Assembly (NCBI RefSeq): GCF_001040705.1
Contig: NZ_CVQP01000005.1
Location: 48,675 to 112,674 of the forward strand
DNA from: Rhodococcus sp. RD6.2
GTDB lineage: Bacteria; Actinomycetota; Actinomycetes; Mycobacteriales; Mycobacteriaceae
Length of the DNA: 64,000 bases
Direction of reading: 5' to 3'
Shown: positions 26,796-34,482 of the stretch, in pieces
Layout: every line of letters begins with the position of its first letter
Position numbering within the stretch: position 1 is the first letter of the stretch
Program-made: the position numbers and the translations under genes
Notes under the pieces: model-generated
The model's database searches: none
What the model was told of the DNA's origin: nothing
Seen by the model: only the letters and a program-made list of their open reading frames with translations

Positions 26796-27950
26796 TTACC
26801 CCTTTCCCGGCGCGCGTTTGCCCACCCGGATCTCCCATTCGACGCCCTCACCGACAGCGGTGTCCAGCGTGGCGTCGCCGCCCAGTGCGGCCACCCTGCC
26901 CAGGATGGACCTCGACACTCCCATGCGCCCTTCCGCCTCGGCTGCGGCGAGTCGGTCCGCCGCCATCCCAACGCCGTCGTCACGCACGGACACGATCACA
27001 TCGACGCCGAGATCCTCCAGCAGGACATACGCTTTCGCGTTCGCGCCCGCGTGCAGCGCGACGTTGGACAGCGCGGTCCGCACCACGGCCGCCAGTTCCT
27101 CCGCCCGGTCGCGGGGCATCGTGACGGCACCGCCGGGCGTCGACACCGACACCGCGGTCCCGGCCTGCGAACGCAGCAGCGTCCGCAGGTCCACGTCGAC
27201 GTCGCCGCCGGCGACCGGCAGCGCCTGCTCGGAGATCAGCTCCCGAAGCGCGACCTCCTGCTCACCGGCCAGCGTCGACAGCTCGAGGGTCGGACCGCCG
27301 ATCTCCGCGCCGCGGCGCCGTACGTACGCAAGCACCTGGAGCACCCCGTCGTGTACCTCGCGCCCCAGGCGTTCCCGTTCCTCGGTCGCCGCCGCCAGCC
27401 GGGCGGCCCGCTCGAGTTGGCCCTGCGCGCGTCGCGCGGTGTTCGCCGCGAGCCCGACCGCGAGTCCGACGGACATCAGCACGGGTGCCGTGGCATCACC
27501 AGCGAGGTCGACGTCGACCGTCCCGCGCACGGCGACGGCGACGATCGCGATCCCGAGTCCGGCGAGGACGCCGACGAGTGGCCCGCTCAGGATGGCAGCC
27601 GAGATCACCGCGTTGGTGGCCCACAGGGTGGTGGGCAGGCTCTGATGTGCGGAGTACCAGTCCTGGTCGGCGACCAGGCGCGTCGCCGCCATCGCGCCGA
27701 CAACCACCGCCACGTCGGCGACGACCCACCAGCGCCGCGCTGCGCCGTCCCGGGACAGGACGATGGCGGCCACCCCGGACCACACCGCCATGAGTGCGAC
27801 GATCACCCAACTCAGGGTCGGCCGAATGTACTCCGACACCGCGTGCGCCTGATAGCCGACCGCGTACACCAGCGTGGCCAGCCGGAACACCTGTCCGGCC
27901 CGCCACAGTGGTTCGGTCGGTCGACTCCGCTGCGGGTCGTTCACGGTCAC
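26796..27950 (-). CDS. Membrane histidine kinase, HisKA_3 type
   Basis: A 384-residue sensor kinase. About six N-terminal membrane helices carry short loops and no large sensory domain, so it may sense something in the membrane. The dimerisation domain has the phospho-acceptor His200 in REVHDGVLQVLAYVRRRG. The HATPase domain has an N box (VRTALSNVALHAGANAKAYV) and a G1 box (VRDDGVGM). It autophosphorylates and passes phosphate to the adjacent NarL-type regulator. The start is GTG 27950. It is divergent from the adenylate cyclase gene with 132 bases between. Confidence 0.88.
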   Translation of the reverse strand: MTVNDPQRSRPTEPLWRAGQVFRLATLVYAVGYQAHAVSEYIRPTLSWVIVALMAVWSGVAAIVLSRDGAARRWWVVADVAVVVGAMAATRLVADQDWYSAHQSLPTTLWATNAVISAAILSGPLVGVLAGLGIAIVAVAVRGTVDVDLAGDATAPVLMSVGLAVGLAANTARRAQGQLERAARLAAATEERERLGREVHDGVLQVLAYVRRRGAEIGGPTLELSTLAGEQEVALRELISEQALPVAGGDVDVDLRTLLRSQAGTAVSVSTPGGAVTMPRDRAEELAAVVRTALSNVALHAGANAKAYVLLEDLGVDVIVSVRDDGVGMAADRLAAAEAEGRMGVSRSILGRVAALGGDATLDTAVGEGVEWEIRVGKRAPGKG

Positions 27951-28082
27951 TCGGGCGACCCTACGTCCCCTGGCGTCGCCCCCTTGTCAGTTGCGGCGCT
28001 CGGCGCGGGCGAATGTGCCCCCGGTCATGGTTGGGCCCTCCGACTCTGCTCCCACCGGGTATGCCCAGCTAAATTGGTCGCT

Positions 28083-29597
28083 GTGCTGGCATCCTCCTAT
28101 CGAGCGGTCGCGCTGACCATGCGCAGTCGTTGGCCGCTCTACATGGGGTCGATGATTCTCGCGAACTTCATCGGTGCGGTGCTGGTGCTGGCGTTCATCC
28201 GATACGGACTTCCGATCGACGAGTCGGCGGCGATCATCGACGACAGGGTTCGGAACGTCGTCATCTTCGGCGTCTACCTGATCCTCGCAGGCATCGTGAG
28301 CCTGGGCGCGGCCGCGATGATGCTGCGTTCGGTGATCCGATGGCAGTTGCGCGGTGGCCCGCCGACCCGAAACGAGCAGATGGCAGCGCTGCACGCGCCG
28401 CTGCGCCAGGCGATCGTGCATTTGATCCTGTGGGTGGTCGGCGGCATCCTGTTCGTGGTCCTCACGGTGACGGAGATGCCGGAACTGGCCGTCGCGGTGA
28501 TCGTGACCGTGTGTATGGCCGCGACGACGACGTTCGGTTTCACCTACATGCTGGGCGAACGGATTCTGCGGCCCGTCGCCGCGCAGGCCTTGTCGGAGGG
28601 CCGGTTCGACCGGACGCTTGCGCCCGGTGTCGGCACCCGAATGGCGATGACGTGGGGCCTGGGCACGTTGATGCCGGTGATCGGCATCATCCTGCTGTGT
28701 GCGACGCAGCTGAGCACCGATCTGCAGTTCTCCACCAACTCGTTGGCAATCGCGATCCTGCTGCTGTCGGGGATGACGATCACGACGGCATTCGTGCTGT
28801 CGATGCTGACCGCGAGCCAGGTGTCGGATCCGATTCGGCAGCTGCGGCGGGCGATCGAACGGGTCCAGCGCGGCGCGACGGACGTGCAGGTGGAGGTGTT
28901 CGACGGCAGCGAAATCGGACGCCTGCAGGTGGGGTTCAACCGGATGATGCAGGACTCGGCCGAACGCCGGGTACTGCGGGAACTGTTCGGCCAGCACGTC
29001 GGCGAGGACGTCGCGCGTCGGGCATTGCAGTTCGGAACCGAGCTCGGCGGCGAGACCCGCTTCGTGGCTGTCCTGTTCGTCGACATGGTGGGGTCGACGG
29101 GTGCGGCGGCGGAACGGCCACCCGGCGAGGTCGTCAGCCTGCTCAACGAGTTCTTCCGGGTGGTGGTCGACGTCGTCGACCGCCATCACGGGTTCGTCAA
29201 CAAGTTCATGGGTGACGCCGCGCTCGCGATCTTCGGTGCGCCGCTGGACAGGCCGGACGCGCCGACGGCGGCACTCGCGGCCGCCCGAGAACTTCGATTC
29301 GCGCTCAACGGCATCACCGCGCTCGACATCGGTATCGGTGTCTCGGCAGGTCTGGCCGTCGCGGGCAACATCGGCGCGGCCGAACGGTTCGAGTACACGG
29401 TCATCGGGGATCCGGTCAACGAGGCATCGCGGCTGACGGAGCTGGCGAAGATCCACCCCAGCCGCGTCCTGGCATCGACCAGCGCGCTGTACTTCGCCGA
29501 CGAGGAGGAACAGTCGGAATGGGAGCTCGGCGACCAGGTCCAGCTTCGGGGCCGCAACCGGGTCACCCACCTGGCGTCGCCGGTGCAGTATCCGTGA
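28083..29597 (+). CDS. Membrane class III adenylate cyclase with HAMP domain (Rv3645-like)
   Basis: A 504-residue cyclase. Six membrane helices occupy roughly the first 240 residues, followed by a HAMP linker (ASQVSDPIRQLRRAIERVQRGATDVQVEV) and a cyclase homology domain. Metal-binding aspartates are Asp334 (LFVDMVGSTG) and Asp378 (VNKFMGDAALAIFG), with the substrate-specifying Lys just before Asp378 and the EYTVIGDPVNEASRL stretch near the end. It makes cAMP from ATP. GTG 28083 begins LASSYRAVALTMRSRW, as in Rv3645/Rv1318c-type proteins; upstream in-frame sequence is antisense to the kinase gene. The activating signal is unknown, though Rv3645-type enzymes have been tied to lipid and fatty-acid responses. 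Confidence 0.9.
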   Translation: MLASSYRAVALTMRSRWPLYMGSMILANFIGAVLVLAFIRYGLPIDESAAIIDDRVRNVVIFGVYLILAGIVSLGAAAMMLRSVIRWQLRGGPPTRNEQMAALHAPLRQAIVHLILWVVGGILFVVLTVTEMPELAVAVIVTVCMAATTTFGFTYMLGERILRPVAAQALSEGRFDRTLAPGVGTRMAMTWGLGTLMPVIGIILLCATQLSTDLQFSTNSLAIAILLLSGMTITTAFVLSMLTASQVSDPIRQLRRAIERVQRGATDVQVEVFDGSEIGRLQVGFNRMMQDSAERRVLRELFGQHVGEDVARRALQFGTELGGETRFVAVLFVDMVGSTGAAAERPPGEVVSLLNEFFRVVVDVVDRHHGFVNKFMGDAALAIFGAPLDRPDAPTAALAAARELRFALNGITALDIGIGVSAGLAVAGNIGAAERFEYTVIGDPVNEASRLTELAKIHPSRVLASTSALYFADEEEQSEWELGDQVQLRGRNRVTHLASPVQYP

Positions 29598-29650
29598 CCC
29601 GGGGTTCGCGCTTCTGAGGTGAACCAACCCCGATTGGCTACGCTGGCCTG

Positions 29651-30829
29651 GTGGTGACGCCGGAGCCGGACCGGAGTGGGGACTCCCCCACCGATCAGGC
29701 GGTGCCGGACACAACCGGCCGCCGCGGTCGCTACTGGTGGCTGAAGTGGCTCGCCGGCGCTGCGCTGGTGGCGCTGCTGGTCGGCGAGGGCATCTACCTG
29801 TGGCCGCGGCTGCACGATTCGTGGCGGGCGCTGACCGAGATCCACTGGGGTTGGCTGGCGGCGTGTGTGCTGGCGCAGGCCGTCTCGCTGAGCGGGTACG
29901 GGCGGGTACAGAAGCAGTTGCTGCACGCCGGCGGCGTCGACGTCGGCCAGCCCAAGTCGGTCGCCGTCGTCTACGCCTCGACGGCGATGGCCGTCACGCT
30001 GCCTGCCGGGCAGGTGTTCTCCACCGCGTTCACGTACCGGGAGACGCGCCGTTGGGGAGCGAATCCCGTGGTGGCGTCGTGGCAGCTGGCGATCTCCGGG
30101 GTGATCGCGGGCATCGGGCTCGCACTGATCGGGCTGGGCGGCGCACTGCTCGTGGGCGGCTCCGTCAGCCCGGTGATGCTGGTGCTGTCCGTCGTCGGCC
30201 TGATCGCGCTGGTCGTCGCGATCCGCTACGTCTCCGCGCACCCGAGCGCGATCGAGGCGGCCGCCCGGTGGGTCCTGGTCCGCGTCAACCGGTTGCGGTC
30301 GAAGCCCGCGAACACCGGGATGCACGCGGTCCGCGAAACCCTCTCCCAACTCGAGTCGGTGCAACTGGGAAAGCGGGACGGGGCGATCACGGCCGGGTGG
30401 TCGGTCGTGCACCGGGCCGCGGACGTCGCGTGCCTCGGTCTGGCGTGTTGGGCGGTCGGCGCAGAGCCGACATTGGCCGGAGTGCTCATCGCGTTCGCCG
30501 CCGGCAAGGCCGTCGCGACGATCCCGCTGGCGCCCGGCGGCCTGGTGTTCGTCGACGCCACCCTGATCGCGACGCTCACGACAGCGGCGCGGATCAGCGC
30601 TTCGGAGGCGGTCGCGGCGGCCTTCGTCTACCGCGGGGTGAGTTTCATCCTGGTGGCGATCGTCGGCTGGATCGTCTTCGCCTTCTTGTTCCGGGGCCAC
30701 CAGCACGAGGACCTCGAGTTCGATGTCGAGCTGGAACGCCGCGAGCAGCGGGAGCAGTTCGAGTTCGACCAGCGCGAGCAGCGTCTGACAGCCCGGGACG
30801 ACACGCCCAACGACCCCCGCTCGGGCTGA
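29651..30829 (+). CDS. YbhN/UPF0104 (lysylphosphatidylglycerol synthase TM-like) membrane protein
   Basis: A 392-residue protein with about eight membrane helices and the family pattern [20 protein letters not shown] near residue 115 and [18 protein letters not shown] near residue 300. The latter corresponds to the PGGxGxxE-type motif of the LPG-synthase flippase domain. The soluble lysyl-transferase domain of MprF/LysX is absent. The C-terminal tail is highly charged ([17 protein letters not shown]). It probably moves or handles a lipid in the membrane; the substrate is unknown. The start is GTG 29651 or 29654. It begins 53 bases after the cyclase gene and may be cotranscribed. Confidence 0.8.
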   Translation: MVTPEPDRSGDSPTDQAVPDTTGRRGRYWWLKWLAGAALVALLVGEGIYLWPRLHDSWRALTEIHWGWLAACVLAQAVSLSGYGRVQKQLLHAGGVDVGQPKSVAVVYASTAMAVTLPAGQVFSTAFTYRETRRWGANPVVASWQLAISGVIAGIGLALIGLGGALLVGGSVSPVMLVLSVVGLIALVVAIRYVSAHPSAIEAAARWVLVRVNRLRSKPANTGMHAVRETLSQLESVQLGKRDGAITAGWSVVHRAADVACLGLACWAVGAEPTLAGVLIAFAAGKAVATIPLAPGGLVFVDATLIATLTTAARISASEAVAAAFVYRGVSFILVAIVGWIVFAFLFRGHQHEDLEFDVELERREQREQFEFDQREQRLTARDDTPNDPRSG

Positions 30830-30836
30830 CGGAACC

Positions 30837-31526
30837 TCACCCCGGCTTCTGAACGGCGGCGAGCATCGAGTCGAGATGCGCGCGACTGATCGCGACCGCG
30901 GCGGCCGCATCCCCGGTGGCGACGGCCTCCACCAGTGCTCGGTGGTCGTCCGCGTCGGGTTCGGGGTCGTGGGAGCGCGTCCCGAGAAGTTCGATCATGT
31001 CGATCATCGCCTCGGTCAGCCGCGGCACGAAGGTCTCGAACAGTTCGGACAGCACGCCGTTGTGGGCGGCCCCGACGACGGCGCGGTGGACCTCGATGTC
31101 GGCCTCGACGAAGGCGCGGTTCCCGAGCGGAAAGGCCTCCTCGCGTCGCGTCAGCGCCCGACGCATGGCGGCGACGTCGGCGGCGGTGGCGCGTGCCGCC
31201 GCGAGCCGTGCGGCCTCGACCTCGATGGCGTTGCGGACCTCGACGACCTCGGCGATCGCCTGACCGCGCAGCACCCCTTCCCATGCGACAGCGGGCGTGG
31301 TGCGCTCGACGTAGACCCCGGCGCCCTGCCTGGCCCGGAGCAGGCCTTGGCCTGCGAGCATGCGCAGGGCTTCGCGGATCGTGGAGCGTCCGACACCGAG
31401 TTCGGTGGCGAGGGTGGTCTCGCCGGGCAGCTTTGCGCCGACCTCCCATTCCCCGTTCGCGAGTCGGCCGAGCAGTTGATCGGCGGCCTGGTCGGCGAGC
31501 AGGTTGCGGCGCAGCGGGGCGGTCAC
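30837..31526 (-). CDS. FadR-subfamily (FCD) GntR transcriptional regulator
   Basis: A 229-residue regulator. The winged helix is [52 protein letters not shown] (residues 21-72). The all-helical FCD ligand domain has metal-type residues Asp and His in [16 protein letters not shown] and a further His in [11 protein letters not shown] 31526 has GGAG 8 bases upstream. It is divergent from leuA, and a perfect FadR-type palindrome lies in the short gap, so it likely represses itself and possibly leuA. The ligand is unknown; FCD proteins usually bind organic acids, so a branched-chain keto acid or isopropylmalate is plausible but unproven. Confidence 0.88.
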   Translation of the reverse strand: MTAPLRRNLLADQAADQLLGRLANGEWEVGAKLPGETTLATELGVGRSTIREALRMLAGQGLLRARQGAGVYVERTTPAVAWEGVLRGQAIAEVVEVRNAIEVEAARLAAARATAADVAAMRRALTRREEAFPLGNRAFVEADIEVHRAVVGAAHNGVLSELFETFVPRLTEAMIDMIELLGTRSHDPEPDADDHRALVEAVATGDAAAAVAISRAHLDSMLAAVQKPG

Positions 31527-31543
31527 CGTGTGAACTCCTCGGG

Positions 31544-31554
31544 TTGTCAGACAA
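31544..31554. promoter_or_regulatory. FCD/GntR operator overlapping the leuA -35
   Basis: TTGTCAGACAA is a perfect palindrome that fits the FadR-subfamily consensus TNGTNNNACNA. It lies 18 bases before the start of the GntR gene and overlaps the -35 proposed for leuA, so one bound dimer could block both promoters. Confidence 0.65.
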
Positions 31555-31572
31555 GTTGTTTCGGTCTAGCGT
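31544..31572 (+). promoter_or_regulatory. Predicted leuA promoter
   Basis: The -35 is TTGTCA (31544-31549) and the -10 TAGCGT (31567-31572), with a 17-base spacer. The expected transcription start, 7-8 bases later, falls on the GTG at 31580, so the first message codon would open the leader peptide without a 5' untranslated region. Confidence 0.5.
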
Positions 31573-31579
31573 ACCTTCC

Positions 31580-31624
31580 GTGGCTTTTCGTGGACTGCTC
31601 CTCGACCGCCGCGGCGGGGTCTGA
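31580..31624 (+). CDS. Candidate leucine leader peptide of leuA
   Basis: A 14-codon frame, GTG to TGA, reading [15 protein letters not shown]. It has three consecutive Leu codons (CTG CTC CTC). Its 3' end runs into a strong inverted repeat (31609-31646) and leuA starts 67 bases after the stop. That is the layout of ribosome-mediated attenuation. No ribosome site is present, consistent with leaderless translation from the predicted start site. Confidence 0.55.
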   Translation: MAFRGLLLDRRGGV

Positions 31625-31646
31625 CCGGACCGGCACCCCGCCGCGG
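31609..31646 (+). promoter_or_regulatory. Attenuator-type hairpin overlapping the leader peptide
   Basis: Perfect 12-bp arms (CCGCGGCGGGGT and complement) with a 14-base loop containing CCGGACCGG. The left arm covers the last codons and stop of the leader frame, so a ribosome stalled at the Leu codons or terminating at the stop would affect pairing differently. There is no T-run after it. Confidence 0.5.
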
Positions 31647-31691
31647 GGTTCGATCGTGCCGGTCGCCCGATCCGTACCTGGAGCACCTGCC

Positions 31692-33401
31692 ATGAACGTC
31701 AACCGCCAGACCCCGTCGCCGATGCCGTCCCACCGTTACCGCTCACACACCGAGCGGGTGGCCGTTCCCCTGATCGAACGACACTGGCCCACACATCAAC
31801 TCACCGAGGCACCCCTGTGGGTTCCGGTCGATCTGAGGGACGGGAACCAGGCTCTCGCCGAGCCGATGGACCCGGACCGCAAGCGCCGATTCTTCGAGCT
31901 GCTGGTCACGGTGGGATACAAGGAGATCGAGGTCGGCTACCCGTCGGCCAGCCAGACGGACTTCGACTTCGTCCGCGCTCTCTCCGAGCAGAACCTGGTA
32001 TCCGACGACGTCACGGTCGTCGTGTTCACCGCCGCGCGTACCGACCTGATCGAACGCACCTACGAGTCGGTGCGCGGACTTCCGAACGTGGTGGTGCACA
32101 TGTACACGGCGACGGCTCCCACGTGGCGCGACGTCGTCCTCGGACACGATCGGGAGTCGTTGCACCGCTTGATCGTCGACGCCGCCGGGGAGGTTGCTCG
32201 TGGCGGCGAGGCACACCCAGGCGTCCGGTTCGAGTTCTCACCGGAGGTGTTCAACCTGACCGAACCGGACTACGTGCTCGAGGTGTGCAACAGCCTCACC
32301 GAACTGTGGGATGCCTGCCCGGACCGGCCGGTCATCCACAATCTGCCTGCGACCGTCGAGGTTTCGACGCCGAACGTGTACGCCGACCAGATCGAGTACA
32401 TGCATCGACATCTCGCGCGCCGCGAATCGGTGATCCTGTCGGTGCACCCCCACAACGACCGCGGCACCGGCGTCGCGTGCGCCGAGTTGGCGGTGCTGGC
32501 CGGAGCACAGCGAGTGGAGGGCTGTTTGTTCGGGAACGGCGAACGCACCGGGAACGTGGATCTGGTGACCCTCGCCCTGAACCTGCACGCGCAGGGCGTC
32601 GATCCGATGATCGACTTCTCCGACATCGACACGGTTCGACGAACAGTGGAGTACTGCAACAGGATCGACGTGCATCCCCGGCACCCGTACGGCGGCGACC
32701 TGGTGTACACCGCGTTCTCCGGCACCCATCAGGATGCGATCAAGAAGGGTTTCGCCCACCACGCCGCGGCGGCCGAGGCCGCGGGCGTCGACCCGGGGCA
32801 GGCGCCGTGGAACGTGCCGTACCTGCCGATCGATCCGCGCGATGTCGGCCGCGACTACGAGGCCGTGATCCGGGTGAACAGCCAGTCCGGCAAGGGCGGG
32901 ATCGCGTACCTGCTGCAGACCGGATACGGGATCGACCTGCCGCGACCGCTGCAGATCGACTTCGCGAAGCGCGTCCAGCGCGCCACTGACGACAGCGGCT
33001 CCGAGGTGACCGCCGAGCAACTGTGGGAGCTGCTGTTCGCGGAGTACGGCTTCGACGGCAGGCTGGGCCAGTGGTCGGTTGAGCACCGCGCGGACGGCGA
33101 CCACCTGCGGGTACGGGCGGAGTTCGACGGCGCGGCGATCGACGGCGCGGCCTCGGGCAGCGGGCCGGTCGAGGCGCTCACCCGGATCCTGGCCGCACAC
33201 GGCCGCACCGTGGAGGTGCTCTCGCTCGGGCAGCAGTCGGTGGGTTCGGGCAGTGACAGCCGAGCCGTCACCTACGCCCGGTGCGGCAACGGCGACGGGA
33301 CCGCGCACTGGGGTGTCGGCTTCGACCAGTCGGTGACGGCATCCACGCTGCGTGCCGTGTTGGCGGCAGCCGCCGGCATCAGCAGTCCGCGACCGAGATG
33401 A
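31692..33401 (+). CDS. leuA: 2-isopropylmalate synthase
   Basis: A 569-residue type 2 LeuA that condenses 2-ketoisovalerate with acetyl-CoA, the first step of leucine synthesis. The catalytic TIM barrel starts at [12 protein letters not shown] (Asp47, Arg49, Asp50), with [15 protein letters not shown] as the metal-binding His pair and [15 protein letters not shown] as the family signature. The C-terminal LeuA dimer/regulatory domain (about residues 440-569) should bind leucine for feedback inhibition. ATG 31692 has GGAG 9 bases upstream. It is shorter than the M. tuberculosis enzyme, which has a repeat insertion. It is not beside ask-asd in this window. Upstream signals point to both operator and leader control. 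Confidence 0.95.
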   Translation: MNVNRQTPSPMPSHRYRSHTERVAVPLIERHWPTHQLTEAPLWVPVDLRDGNQALAEPMDPDRKRRFFELLVTVGYKEIEVGYPSASQTDFDFVRALSEQNLVSDDVTVVVFTAARTDLIERTYESVRGLPNVVVHMYTATAPTWRDVVLGHDRESLHRLIVDAAGEVARGGEAHPGVRFEFSPEVFNLTEPDYVLEVCNSLTELWDACPDRPVIHNLPATVEVSTPNVYADQIEYMHRHLARRESVILSVHPHNDRGTGVACAELAVLAGAQRVEGCLFGNGERTGNVDLVTLALNLHAQGVDPMIDFSDIDTVRRTVEYCNRIDVHPRHPYGGDLVYTAFSGTHQDAIKKGFAHHAAAAEAAGVDPGQAPWNVPYLPIDPRDVGRDYEAVIRVNSQSGKGGIAYLLQTGYGIDLPRPLQIDFAKRVQRATDDSGSEVTAEQLWELLFAEYGFDGRLGQWSVEHRADGDHLRVRAEFDGAAIDGAASGSGPVEALTRILAAHGRTVEVLSLGQQSVGSGSDSRAVTYARCGNGDGTAHWGVGFDQSVTASTLRAVLAAAAGISSPRPR

Positions 33402-33584
33402 CCGCCGGACGCCAGCCGAAACAGCTTTCTTCCAAGCAGTTTTCGGTCGGTGCCTCGGGGTGACCGGTCAGCTGATGGCCGCGGACAGCATGCTGCTGCC
33501 GACACCGCTCTTCAGCAGGTCGGCGATGACGCCGATGCCGCCGTCCATCTTGATGGTGGTACTGCCGAGGTCCAGGGCCTGACC

Positions 33585-33665
33585 CAGGCTGCCGAAGCCA
33601 CCACCACCATCAACCGCATGGACTTCGGCATCAACCTCGAGATCGAGGCCGGCCTCCAGGCCTGA
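33585..33665 (+). pseudogene. yceI remnant with internal deletion
   Basis: The frame reads AAEATTTINRMDFGIN directly joined to LEIEAGLQA and a TGA. The intact YceI at 51125-51679 has FEASTVLNRKDFGIS, then about 20 residues, then ITLEIEAGLQA. The remnant therefore keeps the last two conserved strands but lacks the segment between them and everything upstream. DNA identity is high in the last 30 bases (GAGATCGAGGCCGGCCT). It is a leftover of a duplicated yceI. Confidence 0.65.
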
Positions 33666-33683
33666 TCCGGTCTCGTACCGACA

Positions 33684-33728
33684 AACGCACCCGCTGCGGC
33701 TACCTCCCCCGATCGCAGCGGGTGCGTT
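33684..33728. terminator. Terminator after the yceI remnant
   Basis: Perfect 15-bp arms (AACGCACCCGCTGCG and complement) with a 15-base loop. Its GCACCC...GGGTGC core is also in the terminator of the intact yceI, suggesting gene and terminator were duplicated together. It now also serves the minus-strand paaI end. Confidence 0.8.
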
Positions 33729-33750
33729 GCCGTCGTGCAATCCCCGGCGT

Positions 33751-34155
33751 TCACCGAGCGCGCGTGAGGGACCTACTGTCGCCGCGAAACTCGGCCACGG
33801 ACTTGCCCCGAACACGCACGGTCACGTCGTAGATACCGTTGCGGCCGTATCGCTCCCGCTCGACCGCCTCCGCGATGAGCTCGTCACCCAGCCGAGTGGG
33901 GGCGAGGAACCGAATGTCCGCCCGCGCGGCGACCGTAGTCTCACCGTATCCGTTGCAGGCAAGCGCAAATGCCGTGTCCGCCAGGGTGAAGACGAATCCG
34001 CCGTGCGTGATTCCGTGCCCGTTCACCATCGTCTCGCCCACCGTCATCGATGCGACAGCGCGGCCCGGGACCAGTTCGTGCACCTCGATCCCGAGTGCCT
34101 GCGATGCCACGTCAGCATCGAACATCTCTCGCGCCGAGCGGTATTCGGGGGTCAT
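33751..34155 (-). CDS. paaI: Hydroxyphenylacetyl-CoA thioesterase PaaI
   Basis: A 134-residue hotdog-fold thioesterase. NGHGITHGGFVFTLADTAFALACN carries His51 and the catalytic Asp60, as in E. coli PaaI (Asp61). It hydrolyses phenylacetyl-CoA-type thioesters that stall the pathway, releasing CoA. It is the last gene of the minus-strand paaZ-ethD-paaI set; its ATG overlaps the stop of the preceding gene (ATGA), so translation is coupled. Confidence 0.9.
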   Translation of the reverse strand: MTPEYRSAREMFDADVASQALGIEVHELVPGRAVASMTVGETMVNGHGITHGGFVFTLADTAFALACNGYGETTVAARADIRFLAPTRLGDELIAEAVERERYGRNGIYDVTVRVRGKSVAEFRGDSRSLTRAR

Positions 34156-34481
34156 ACTTCTCTCACCGACCCGAGGACCGACTCATCCTCCTGGGTGAAC
34201 ATCGTGACCCCTCCGGTGGCGAAGTTACGGACGTCCCTGCCGGCATCCCGCATCTCCGCCGACGCCAGTCCGACGTGCATCGCCTCGACGTCGGGGAAGT
34301 ACAGCGATGCACTCGCATAGTAGGCCGGCGTGCCGTCGCCGAGCGCACTGCACTTTCCCCAGGTGTAGCCCGACAGGCCGGGGATCCTGCGCGCCAACGG
34401 GACGTGGGTGGCGCGATAGTGGGCGTCGAAGGCGTCGGGATCCTGGGGGTGGCCGTAACAGACCACCACCTTGCACCCCAT
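34152..34481 (-). CDS. EthD-family small protein within the paa cluster
   Basis: A 109-residue EthD/dimeric alpha-beta barrel protein: VVVCYGHPQDPDAFDAHYRATHVPLARRIPGL is the family signature with the conserved His, followed by GDGTPAYYASASLYFPDVEAMHVGLAS and a second strand pair. Family members are linked to oxidative degradation of ethers and aromatics, mostly without a proven reaction. ATG 34481 starts one base after the paaZ stop, and its stop overlaps paaI, so all three are one translational unit. It may deal with a reactive by-product of the paa pathway; that is inference. Cysteines are at residues 3 and 8 (GCKVVVC). Confidence 0.8.
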   Translation of the reverse strand: MGCKVVVCYGHPQDPDAFDAHYRATHVPLARRIPGLSGYTWGKCSALGDGTPAYYASASLYFPDVEAMHVGLASAEMRDAGRDVRNFATGGVTMFTQEDESVLGSVREV

Positions 34482-34482
34482 G

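Larger units (their letters stand above)
33402..33750. other. Intergenic region with gene remnants and a terminator
   Basis: This 349-base gap holds no intact gene. From about 33585 to 33665 there is a plus-strand yceI-like tail. On the minus strand, about 33590 down to 33468, there is a frame ending DLLKSGVGSSMLSAAIS that looks like the C-terminus of a hydrophobic secreted protein, with no credible start. A terminator hairpin closes the region. Confidence 0.6.

Noticed and set aside
26730-28082. N-terminal extension of the adenylate cyclase across the two-component genes
   Set aside because: It is the antisense frame of the kinase and regulator genes; His/Arg-rich composition and no domain; the cyclase starts at GTG 28083.
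30876-31691. leuA starting 816 bases upstream
   Set aside because: The extension is antisense to the GntR gene; ATG 31692 starts a normal LeuA N-terminus.
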